Under the pieces are notes generated by a model. It was not told the DNA's origin, made no database searches, and saw nothing but the letters and a program-made list of their open reading frames with translations. Positions 33,076 to 43,630 of a stretch of 64,000 nt of DNA are shown in pieces. This stretch comes from Embiotoca jacksoni (Eukaryota; Chordata; Actinopteri; Embiotocidae). The position numbers and the translations under genes are program-made. Location: positions 2,651,001 to 2,715,000 of the forward strand of contig JAKOON010000013.1 in the NCBI GenBank assembly GCA_022577435.1, written 5' to 3'. Position 1 is the first letter of the stretch. Each line of letters begins with the position of its first letter.

Positions 33076-36000
33076 GGGGCATTAACGAGCGCTGAAGGCC
33101 GCTTAGTGTCGACCTGCAGCCCGTCACATCTGGATGCATTTTGTTTTGAGCTTCTAATAGCTGTTGTTAATGCAAGATATTTGTCAAAGTGTCAGGACTG
33201 AAACTTGACCTGGCCTACCGCTACGACGCTGACGGCTCCAACCGCAGTGGAAAAACCACAATGAACGCTGTATTTGCATGAAGAGGTTCGTCACTGCTTC
33301 GCCTTTGACTACATACAGACAATTCGAATGTGGATCAATTTGTCTGGAGGAAAATGGCCCAGGAGTTTGGGAAAAGGTCTTCCTGAACTCCCAAAAACTA
33401 GACAGTACTTGTCCGTGGTCTTTGCAGCTGTCTGGAAGTTTCCTCAGGCTTTAGCATGTAAATAAACCCTGAGCACAAAGGCTTGCGTCTCACTCGGCTT
33501 GTGCACTTCTGCTTTACTTGTGATGAACTTACTTGCATGTTAACTTGTGTAGTTTGTGAATTTGGACCGGGTAAAGTCTCAAATTTGGCTCCACAGTCCT
33601 GATGGTGACCGTTGGAGGTTAAAAGCATCCGGTGATCCAGACTCAGTGTGTGAGCTCAATAGTTAAGTATGTTTGAGACGCAGTCAAAGTAGAGCTGAGG
33701 CTGATGGGAGCGTCATAAACCAGAGAATTGGACAAACCGAAATTTTGTCCCGATGAAACGGAGGATTATCGAATATACGACAGTTAATCCCAAAGGGGAC
33801 GTGAACGACAAAAGTATCAAATGGTCGTTAACGGTATCATTTAAAGCCACGAATGTGCACCGGCGCGAAAGCGAAAAGTCACCCAGCGTTAGGTTTGCTT
33901 AAATGTTGATGTTTCCGTCTAAACTCGAAAGTGGTGGGAAGACATGCGGACCAGAACCACACGGAGCTAAAAAAAATAAATAAATAAAAACTTTGAAAAT
34001 GATGACTCTGCACAATATTGTGCAATGAATCAACTCCTGTAAAGAAAGCCAATCAGGACCACCGAAGAGAAACAACGGCTGTATCGATTTCAGCATATTA
34101 AAACAAGCCCCGAGGTGTTTGATTAATTACTTCTGGCAGTGAAACCCCCCCCACACACACACACACCCTCCTAATGACTCCATCCAGCCACCGGGCCGCT
34201 AATTAACAAGCCATTAAAAAGGCAGGCGGAAGTGTCTAATCTGGTGCCGGTGGAGGTGGAGCTGGTGAGGAAGTCATCCTGCGCTCGGCACGCCTGGGTG
34301 GGCTCCAAAAAAAACACAAAAAAAAATGTAAAAAGTCCCAAGACCGCCGTCCAGGGACTAACTCCGTTCTTTGTTCAGGTTGTGTGAATGGAAGTGGAGA
34401 GCTCTCTCTTGGGGGAGAGTAACTGGAGAGAGCGACTCGTCGGCTGGAGTGTCACTGTTCATTCAGAGAGCTGATACTGGCTCCACGCTCGTTCGCTAAT
34501 GATCTCGCGGTGAGCAGCGAGCTGATTTAGTGCCGACTCTCCGGGTTTGTTCTGTCTCCTCTTGAACTCGGGGAGGTTTTTTTTTTTTTTATCAGGACAC
34601 GGATGCTCTTTATTTCCACCATCCCACCGCTGTGTGTTCACACATTTACATTTATATTTTTAGGCATCTCTCTTGACCTCTTCTTCCTTCCCATGAGTCC
34701 CTGAGGAAAATGTGAACGACTTCCCAGAAACCTCAGCAGTAAGTTTGTATTTTTTTTATTTTTTTTTGGAGAACACATCAACCCGAATGCTCCCAATATG
34801 CCGCTTAGATTTATCCCCCGAAGCTGCATGAAACGTGCTTCTTACTCTGTTTGAGCCTGCCAGATTATCCTGTATCTGGCTGTGTTTATAATTTATATCC
34901 TGATTAATATAAATGAAAACAAATGTAGAGTGCTCTCTGCTTTTTTTATTTATTTTTTTTTTTGCAAACTCCAAATGCATTTCTGTCCGTTCTACTTTTG
35001 AATATGAATAAGGACGTCGAACTCCTCGCTGCAGTTCACCGAAACAACGTCGGACCCGCTGCACTCAGCAGATGACGGGGTTTCAAACTCTGGTCGGCTT
35101 GAGTGAACATTTTATTCTGGAACCATTGTGGAGCACGACTGTCCACCGCGTTGCCGCTCTCAGTCAGCATAAAATGGAAATGCCATGTATTGGGCTTTCA
35201 CTATCAGCAGCGAGCAGGCCGCGTGTAATCGGCATCACGTTTCTGCAGAGGGGAAAGTGATTCTTCAGACCCGGGGATCGGGGTGCCGTCCGTGTGCTAC
35301 GGCTCCCCGAGCTCTCGCCGGCCAAAATGTGGCTTAAATTTTTTTTAAGGGGGCGTTTGCTTTGTCGATCAGTCAAAGATCTGCACGTTGGTGCCGAGTA
35401 GAGCTTTTCCCATCGCCCAACTATCAATGACCTCGAGCTGGTCTATATTTAGTTTGGTTATCGTCAGCAACAAATGTCGTGAAAAGGCCTTCGATCGACT
35501 TCCTCAACCTGTCCGCGGCACTTAGCGACCTCGTGCTGGCGAGATGAAGAGGTGCTTTGTTTATTGTGTTTGTCCAGACAACAATAACAAATAAAACATT
35601 GTGGGCCGAGGATGTGGAACACAATAAATACGTCGCGGCATTCACACGGTGCGGGAAACGCCCTGTACGCGAACCTTTTGGCTTTATCAGTGTGTTTACA
35701 TGGCCCGCGAGGTCACGGTAACCTTGACCTTTGACCCCCCCCCTTCTTCATCCCCGCGGCGCTGTCAGCGGCGCTACTTTTGGCTATCTGTGCTCCCGCT
35801 CAAGTGGTTCAGGCTCGACTTGGCTTTCTATCTAAAAGGACTCCGCTTTGTTCACGGGTCCTTTCAAGTGGTCGAACACGAAACGCCAGAGAAACTCCGC
35901 GCCCCGGAGAGCTGGCTCGCATCCCGGAGGACGTGTTTTCGTTGGCTCTGCGCGGAGGGTAAGCGGGAGTGAGTAGGTGGACGGGCGATTGGGAAATAGA

Positions 36001-36112
36001 AAGTGAAGTTAGGTGTGAAAACCTTTCGACTCTCTCTGCACGGCCGGCTGAAGACAAAAAAAACCAAAAAACCACTGCGAGCACGATCGATACGAAGCCC
36101 TGCGATGAGAGC

Positions 36113-36167
<55 letters not shown>

Positions 36168-38655
36168 TTGTGCAACAGGCCGACAAAAGTTTTTTGGGGG
36201 GGGAAGAGGGAGAACGAGATGTACCGCGCACACAAAACAAACAGGCACATGTCCAATGTTAACAGATTTTTCTTTTTTTTTATCTCCCCAAAAAAATCTG
36301 GAAATCATTAACTGTCAACGATCAGTGTCGAGAAACAGATTATATTTTGGCCAAATAGGGCAGATCTCAGTTGGGGGGAGGATGGGGGAGGAGGGGAAGG
36401 GGGGGGGGGGTGACTTTGTCTTTTTGAGCTGAGAAATAATGTATTCGCACATGAAACGATTTCCCCGGTGCAGCATTACAGTTATTAAAGTGATTAAGAG
36501 ATTGAAATGGTTTTTTTTGGTTGTGAGATTACGTGTATGTTGTCGTATTTTTTTCAATAATAAAGCTATAAAAGCAGCATAAAAAAAAAAAAAAAAATCA
36601 TCATTTAGCAACAGGGGGGATGTAAAATGATCTTTTTTTGTTTTCAAGAATGTACAAAGGAAGGAGTTGAGAGGATGACGCACACGCAGCTCTTGATCTC
36701 TGCCACCGTCTTTCACTATCCTTCTGTAATACGCTCATTCATTCTCTCACAGGGACGGAGGGGGGGGGGGGGGGGGGGGCACCACACCGGCCGCCCTGTG
36801 CCCCCCCCTCTCCCCCCCCACACACTTTGTTATTTATGAAATGAGGCCTTTGCTGACATGTGGGCAGACACACAAAGCGTCATTTAGCACCGGGTCATTT
36901 GTCACATCAAAGCATTCCTTGACTCACGGAGGGAGGCTCCCTGTAATCTGTCAGGGTAAAATGTAAACAGGGGACAGAGAGAGGCAGGATCAACCCCCCC
37001 CCCTCCCCCTCACCTCCCCTCCCTGCTGTCAAATCGGCTCTAACCCCTAAACCCCCCCCCCAAAAAAAAAAAAAAAAAAAAAAAAATTGTTCTCAGTTAG
37101 CTGAAGGGAAAACTGATCTGAAATTCTGCTTTTAAAGCAAATAATCCACAATATCATCAGAGACATTTCAATTTTTAGGCCATATGTTGTCACTGAAGGT
37201 AGTATTTGACAAAATAATAGTAATAATAAAAATAATAAATTCAGGATGAATCCAAACCACAAAACAGATTTTTTTTTTTTCAAGTTTTTTTTTTTCTGAG
37301 CTGAAAACTATTAACCATAAAGAGCAGACGTGGATCTCGGCTGAAGACGTATAGCTTTAAACTGCTAAACAGAGTCACATTTGAAATCAAATTAGCTTTC
37401 ATTTATTGTATCTGCAGTCAAGACATTCACCATCGACCCCCTTTTGCTAAAAAAAAATCCACCATCTCGCATGCAGCTTATAACCCTGAGCATCATATAA
37501 AAGGATAAAATATCAATTTCCTGTTATATCTCCTTTGAGATTAAATTAATCTGCCTCATATTGTATTTCCCTCTGCAGAGCTTGGCCTCCTTCCTCCTGC
37601 CTCTCCTGGTGGTTAACGAGGGAGTGTGAAGGATGTGTGTGAGGAAGGGGTATTGATTTCTGATGGATGGTAGGTGTTTTATTTCCTCTTAACCCGGCAT
37701 GCAGGAGTACGGGTCAGGAAATGGAAGTCTTGTCTTCATTAACACCAACCTGAGGGGATGAGCACTATGTCCAAGAGGAGTGTTTTTAATCACAGATTTT
37801 TAAAGTGCAAAGTATCCTGCTGTTTGATTTAAGTCTGAAACACTTCTGCACATGGCTGAGAATATTTAATGTGTTTTATTTTTTGGGGGGGAAAATACTT
37901 TTATTAATTCAGCAATCAAGAGATATTGAGATCAACAGATCCTGTAGAAAAGCCTATTCGTGAACTATCGAGGATTTAATGTGTTCGACGTTTCTTGAAA
38001 GTCATAACCACAACTCGGAAATAAACCTCATGAATCAGTAAACAATCTGTAAATGGAATAAAAATCCCACCAATGGCTGAAGTCCGGGGGCGTTTCTTCA
38101 GCCTTCACCCGGCGACAGAGACATGATGGACACACGTCGTCAAGGCAACCAAGGTAACCTGACAGAAGACCGGAAATGTAAAGATTAAGCCTTCAAAATA
38201 AAACCAACACGTCACCGCTCGCGTCCCAAAAAAAAAAAAAAAAGGGACAAATACACGTATCTTAAATATGCCTTTTTTTTTTTTTTTTTTTTGTAAAAGG
38301 AAAACGTCGGCTATAAAACAGCACAAATGTCCATTTAAAAAAAAAAAAAAAAAAAAATTTCCCCAGACAACGCGGGCACATTTTTTTTTTTTTATTTCAC
38401 CTGCCTTCAACCGGAAGTTCCTTTGAACGCCGGGCACCTTCACGAACTCCGCAGGAACGCGTCGGTCAAACTATCAGTAACTCCCGGACTACTTTGTTGT
38501 GGGGATCCCTGCCAGGAGGAGGGCGGCTTTTTAATTTAGGGGTGGGGGGGGAAAAAGGAAAAGGGTGTCGCGATACTTTTTCTTGAACTCGGCTGCGGGA
38601 CAAGCACGAATACATGTCATTTATTTTATTTTTTTTAATTTTTATTTATTTATTT
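31898..38655. other. Intergenic region, no gene seen
   Basis: It contains A25/G12 at 33043-33079, (GAT)n at 36114-36166, G runs at 36401-36410 and 36761-36779, C10/A25 at 37052-37086, and many A/T runs from 38229 to 38390. None of the open frames (for example 32815-33201, 35649-35972) has recognisable protein features, and several are translated homopolymers. Confidence 0.5.
36114..36166. repeat. (GAT)n trinucleotide repeat
   Basis: About 17 GAT/ATG triplets. The poly-Asp, poly-Met and poly-His/Ser/Ile frames over it are artefacts. Confidence 0.95.
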
Positions 38656-38659
38656 TTTT

Positions 38660-38944
38660 AAATTAAAGTCAGTCCTTGAGTCTCGGAGCTTCGCGCGCTT
38701 CCCGCGGCGCAGAATGTCTCGAGCGGCAGCGTCCAACGGTTTCCGCTCGCGCCGTGTTTGCGACGGCTAGCCGTCGTGTCGCTAGCGGTGCTAGCTGAGG
38801 CTGCCTTTATAAAGAAGGCGATGATTAGCTAGCGGGGCTAGGCTAACGCTAACGCCGCGGCTTGCTTGTGTTGTTATTGTTGTTGTTGTTGTTTTTATTT
38901 TTTTTTTTCTTCCTTCCTCTCCCGGACAGTTCGCCATCTCCGCG
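38660..38944 (+). promoter_or_regulatory. EHBP1 CpG-rich promoter with four GCTAGC palindromes
   Basis: A CpG-dense block (gcgcgcttcccgcggcgcag, 38693-38712) just upstream of a good splice donor. It contains a 16-bp palindrome at 38761-38776 (cgacggctagccgtcg), GCTAGC at 38766, 38781, 38790 and 38828, and a TATA-like tttataaag at 38806-38814. The transcription start probably lies between about 38720 and 38850. Assignment to EHBP1 rests on position: its start codon is 1.1 kb downstream on the same strand. Confidence 0.65.
38840..38944 (+). other. EHBP1 candidate non-coding exon 1
   Basis: The donor CCGCG|GTGAGT at 38944/38945 is a strong match to consensus. The 5' end is not visible and is set about 25-30 bases after the TATA-like element. 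It includes a (TTG)n/T-rich patch at 38870-38908. It contains an ATG at 38865-38867 whose frame does not join the EHBP1 start. Confidence 0.45.
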
Positions 38945-39608
38945 GTGAGTTGTCACACAGTTGTTTTTTTTTTTTAACCCCAGTTTCACACTCGTTAGCC
39001 TGGAAGCTGAATCATCCCGGTTTAGCGGAGCGCAGCGGCTCCGGCTATTCCCCGGATCCTCTCCCGAGTGTTTACAAAAAATGTGTCCGTCGGGGAGTCT
39101 CCCGTTTCGGGGTGGTGTCTCCGTGGTGCAGCGGTGGGTTGTTTTTTTTTTTTTTTTTTTTTTTTTTTTTCCCGACTTATTTCAGCGCGATGTCATTTGC
39201 TTCTCCATCAACCTTTTTTTTTTTTTTTTAAATACATAAATTCACATTTGAATCACCACCTCCTCCTCCTCCTCCCCACCAAAAAAAAAACAACAACCCA
39301 TCCCGAGTTCGCTCGCATCGCCCCGGTAAATAGTCTCCCTCATCACGGTCCTCACGGAGCAAGAAGGGTTTACGGGTGTGTTTATCATGGAGATATAAAA
39401 CTGGCTTGTTGTAACATCTGCAGAGCTCAAAGCCAGGCAGTAACGGACAAAAGCATCTCTGTACCGGGAAGGGAGGAAGGAGGAGGAGGGAGGAAGGAGG
39501 AGGAAGAGGAGGGGGTGATGTTACGTTGAATCGCCGCGGACACCCCGGTATGTCTGGCTGTTGCTCCACTGACCTGTGCTTCTTTCTGTTTTTTTTTTTT
39601 TTTTGCAG
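38945..39608. other. EHBP1 intron 1 (candidate)
   Basis: Runs from the GTGAGT donor to the acceptor gtttttttttttttttgcag at 39608. It holds a 29-base poly-T at 39142-39170, another T run at 39212-39229 and a (CTC)n tract at 39259-39274. GGA-rich sequence lies at 39470-39510. Confidence 0.45.
39142..39170. repeat. 29-base T homopolymer
   Basis: Uninterrupted T run within the candidate first intron of EHBP1. Confidence 0.95.
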
Positions 39609-40021
39609 GAAGATGGAAATGTAATATTCATACCCAGCGGATTACTCATCACGCCTTTTCTTTTTTTTTTTTCTATAAATCATGGAGTACTTTTCTTCTT
39701 AGCATCATGCGCGCAGTCAAATCAGATCTCGACTACCGCTGCAGAGATTTCATCTCCTTACATTTGGATTTATCAGGCAGTTTTTAAAAAAAAAAAAAAA
39801 ACCCACAGCAGTCAAGACTGGATGTGCTGTCTTGTATTTTTTTTAATTTTTTTTAATTTTATTTGAACGTGGTTCCGGTAAAACATTGACTATGCGTCTG
39901 TGCGGGTTGGACATGCCGAGCTACGCGTAGACACTAGCGTGAAATTCGTGCGAACGAAGCCCCGAAGAAGGAAGTCCAGGACGGGATAGGCACACGGAAA
40001 ACTACCGGCTCTCAAAGAAAC
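39609..40021 (+). other. EHBP1 5' untranslated part of exon 2 (upstream limit uncertain)
   Basis: A T-rich acceptor ending in cag at 39608 is the best visible 3' splice site before the start codon. The interval contains T and A runs (39658-39672, 39784-39800) unusual for an exon, so the true exon may begin later, perhaps within the GC-richer 39870-40021. A short upstream frame (ATG GAA ATG TAA) begins at 39612. Confidence 0.4.
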
Positions 40022-40125
40022 ATGGCCTCGGTGTGGAAGAGACTGCAACGTGTGGGGAAGCATGCGTCCAAATTCCAGTTTGTGGCTTCCTATCAGGAAC
40101 TAATGGTGGAATGCACCAAGAAATG
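40022..40125 (+). CDS. ehbp1: EH domain-binding protein 1, first coding exon (residues 1-35)
   Basis: Encodes MASVWKRLQRVGKHASKFQF followed by VASYQELMVECTKK and the first two bases of W35. This is the highly conserved start of EHBP1, the beginning of its N-terminal C2-like (NT-C2) membrane-binding domain. EHBP1 couples EHD-family endocytic recycling and Rab8/Rab10 to the actin cytoskeleton through NT-C2, a calponin-homology domain and a C-terminal bMERB domain; only part of NT-C2 is in this window. The start is in a good context (aaacATGGCC). The donor TG|GTGAGT at 40125/40126 leaves phase 2. The later exons (RRSRRKSSK, NIEITVTLFK) favour EHBP1 over the paralogue EHBP1L1. The reading frame is intact. 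Confidence 0.95.
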
Positions 40126-40892
40126 GTGAGTTATTTATTTTATTTATTTATTTATTTTTTTGGGAGGGTGGAGGGGTGGGGGGGGGGGGTGTTATAACAG
40201 GCCACCACAGTACTGTCATTGAAGCACTGTGAAAAACTGTGTGTCTCTGTGCTGGAATGCTGAGCCGGTTGCCGGTGGCCATAATTCACACAGACACACA
40301 GACACAAATACAAATACACACTCTCCTTGGTGTGCAAGGAGGGGCTCTGCTGCCTTGTAAAATTGCTAGTTATTTTTTTTTTTTTTTTTTTTTTTTCGAT
40401 GTTGAATTTGTTTGGTTTGAGTCTTCAGTAACAAGGCTGACAGGCAGAGAGATTTTTTATTTTTTTATTTTTTATTTTTTTTTCCTTCAACCAGAAGATA
40501 CGGTGGGTTGAAGGTGCCCTCAATCTCTTATGTTCTCCAGCAAACCATTAAACCTAGCTGCTGTAGGGATGCTGTAAGGAGTCAAGTCTTGTCCTCTGAC
40601 CTCACAGGAAGTAGGCAAAGTGTGAGTACAATTCAGAAGTCTTCTTTTTAAATTGGAATCTTTTCCCACAATGGGTCAATGGACCGGCGTGTAGAAATTA
40701 TTCCGATAAAGGAGCTTAATTCTGCTGTCCTTTTAATTAAGTTACTGAAAAGATGAGCACGCAAAAAAAGTGGTTTCCTGGTCGCAGGTTTCTCACTTCC
40801 CTCGCTTGTCACATATTGTCTGTGCTGGTACTATTTGCTAAATTTATAGTTCATTATTAAAACTATTTCAGTGACACGAATACAATACAGAG

Positions 40893-41156
40893 AGGCTGTG
40901 GCTCAAACGGTAGAGTGGGTTGAACACTCATCGGAGGTTTGGCGGTTCGATCCCCAGCTCCTCCTGTCCACACGCCTAAGTGTCCTTGAGCAAGACACTG
41001 AACCCTAAGTTGCTCCCGATGGTGAACTATCGGTGTGTGAATGTGCTCCTGATGGCAGCACCTTGCATGGTGATCTGTCTCGTGAATGGGAAAACCATGT
41101 TGAAGAGCTTTGAGACCAAAAGGTGATAAAGCGCTATACAAGTACAGACCGTTTAC
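40893..41156 (+). mobile_element. tRNA-derived SINE
   Basis: The left part carries RNA polymerase III promoter boxes: A-box-like tggctcaaacggtagag near 40899-40915 and B-box ggttcgatcc at 40944-40953. The body contains ccttgagcaagacactgaac and the right end aaagcgctatacaagtacag, both typical of a SINE family abundant in teleosts. The tRNA head is diverged and is not a functional tRNA gene. The 106-residue open frame on the - strand over it is an artefact. Confidence 0.75.
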
Positions 41157-43529
41157 AATAACACGTGCTTTTGAGTGACTCATTGTAAAAAGCCAGTTTT
41201 ATTCTGATTTCTCTACTTCCTCTGATAGGATGTTCATACTGTAAGAAATAAGGTCAACAAATGTACGTACACCGACATAATCTACATAACGTATGTTTTA
41301 AATAGTTCATATATTTGACTTTAGCGTAGCAGCTTTTCCCATAAGCGTTTCTTAAGTGACGATGAAGGAAATTCGGCACGGAGGTGGGCGAGTCGTTGGG
41401 CGGTGTGTTCAGAGGTGCAGATGATGTGCAGCGATAGGCGGACATATTCGCTCTCCACTTCAGCCTGCAGCTATGTGTCCTGCGTTGAGGGGGGTGGTGG
41501 GGTGGAGCCGGGGCACGTAAAGCAAAAGATGTAGCCTGCAGACACGGATCCTGGAGTGGCCTGCCGTGGGCGTGACTAACACAGCACCACAGAGCTTCAA
41601 CCTGGGACAGATGTTAACGTGTTGGAGAATGGAATGAGAAAAATGTACATCTCTTCCCAGAGCAAAGGGTGGGTGGGCCCAGCCAGCAGATAGTCTGTAG
41701 TACACTTTGTTTTGCAACCTAAGCGGAGCTCTTTCATGTTATGGAGTGTCAGAAATGTGTATACGTATTTAAATCCAATTTATAGGTTGAAAATCTATTT
41801 ATTTATTTATTTTTTTTTTAAATCAACCCTTGGAGATTAAAAGTGCTCAGGTGTTTGCTTCGAGGTCCATTGCTCCTGTCAGATTTCGGTCGTGCACATT
41901 TCATGGTACAATTAGTGAACCACCAAGCAGTTCTTGATGTTAAAGTTCACCTTAAATGTCAGCTTAAGGGCATAAAAGAGTATTTTAAATACCTTCCGAT
42001 GCGAGGAAGTGTCTGTCTTTACGCTCTGTGCGTGGCTGAGCGTCTTGCCTCGAGTCTTTGTGTGTGAGAAAGCGTTGGCGCACCGTTGCGGCCTTCCTTG
42101 GACTTCATCGGTACGGTATGTTATTGTTGCAGGAGAAATTTTCCATCCATGCAGACTGGAAACAGTCCCCAGAGCTCCAACAGATCTCAAATCCTGAAGC
42201 CCTCAGAAGCGATTTTCTTTTTCTTTTTCTTTTCTTTTTTCTTTTTTTTTTTTTTTTAAATCCACAGCCCTTTAATTTCTGGAATCAATAACAGGAAGAA
42301 AGGCTGTATGCTTGTTTTGTGTTAGTACTCTTGTGTGTGCTTATACACAAAGGTGTGGGTGCTTTGAATGTACAGTTTGTGGAATGCAAAAGCATTTTCC
42401 ACACTTGGCGAGCAGGCAAAGTCCAGATCACTTAGCTTTAAAAACAATCACTAGGTATAAGGAGGGTTTGTCGCTCTTCGCGAGTAATTTCCGTTGGAGC
42501 GTATCGGACCGTCACCTGCAGAAGATGCAAGGTGACGGGTTCTGACATCAGCAGTCAGTCTTTGGCTGCTGGTGGTTCTGTTGCCCGTCATTGCAGTCGT
42601 TGTCAGTTTTCATTGTTTGAACTGGTGACAAATACAGTCTGAAGAAGAGCTCACTTCCTGTTCAGCCCAGCCAATCACGGATTTTTAGCTCGGTTTTAGT
42701 TAATTGTTCCCTTCAACATTTCTTCTTCTACAAGCTTAAGATCTATTTTCTTGGGGCAGTTTGCTCAATATTAATATTTCCAACCTGTTGATGGAAGGAC
42801 GGTGGCGACGAGGGCAGTTTCCTTTCATATTTTAATGTTCATAAAGTAATTTCTGGTCTTCATCTGTTCCCTCGTTGCTCTGCTCAACTGATCTGCGGAG
42901 CTCAGTTCGTTTGCATTTGACTCGCGCACCCATTTCAGACTCCACAATCAATTCTGCTCGGCCATTAAAACATTCATGAGTTCGGTGTTTTTGTTTGCCA
43001 GTGAAATGAGGCACCGTTCAGTGTTGCAGCGCGGCCCTTTAGAAGATAACATATTACATCTTTTAATGAAAACTGACCAGTATTTTCTGTTGCCTTTCAT
43101 CTGAAGCAGGTAATTAGGATTATTTCGGGGTGCAGGTTGGAAATCAAACCTTCTTTTTAGCACTTAATAAACTTATAGCCGGACTTCTAGGGGAATTGAT
43201 AACTTGACCTATATTTCAGTGTGTATTATAGTTCAGTGTTTTCTCATACGCATGCATTTGTCTTCGCTGTGTTGTTCGTGATTGTGCTGTCCATGTAAAA
43301 GACACGTGGGAAATACGGTTACTCTCTAGTGTTTATGCTTTCACTTGGATGCCAGTGTTTTTTTTTTTTTCCCAGCTCATGTTTCTGGCAGCTGCTAATC
43401 TATAATTCTGTTAATCTCATGATAGCATCACTGTCTGAGTTTTTCCTCCTCACTGTTAGGAGAGCTGAGCTACTTTTGTCACAAGATCACTGATCAGCTT
43501 ATGTGACTTGGCTGGCGGTGCACTCGTCT

Positions 43530-43630
43530 GGCTGAGTGGGTATAATTATCACGAGCGTCATTATGAAACATTTACAATAAATGAACGCTTAATGAGAGGC
43601 TGATGAGGGGGACGTTTTAGTGCCGGGCAA
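43530..43630. promoter_or_regulatory. Candidate enhancer-like element in EHBP1 intron
   Basis: Unique stretch dense in homeodomain cores (tataattatc, cattatgaaa, cttaatgag) and free of repeats. Conservation is not measured. Confidence 0.25.

Noticed and set aside
36003..36311. Acidic poly-Asp open frame
   Set aside because: Product of the (GAT)n repeat.
40893..40965. tRNA gene (A and B boxes present)
   Set aside because: No complete cloverleaf can be drawn and the sequence continues into a SINE body, so it is a SINE head.
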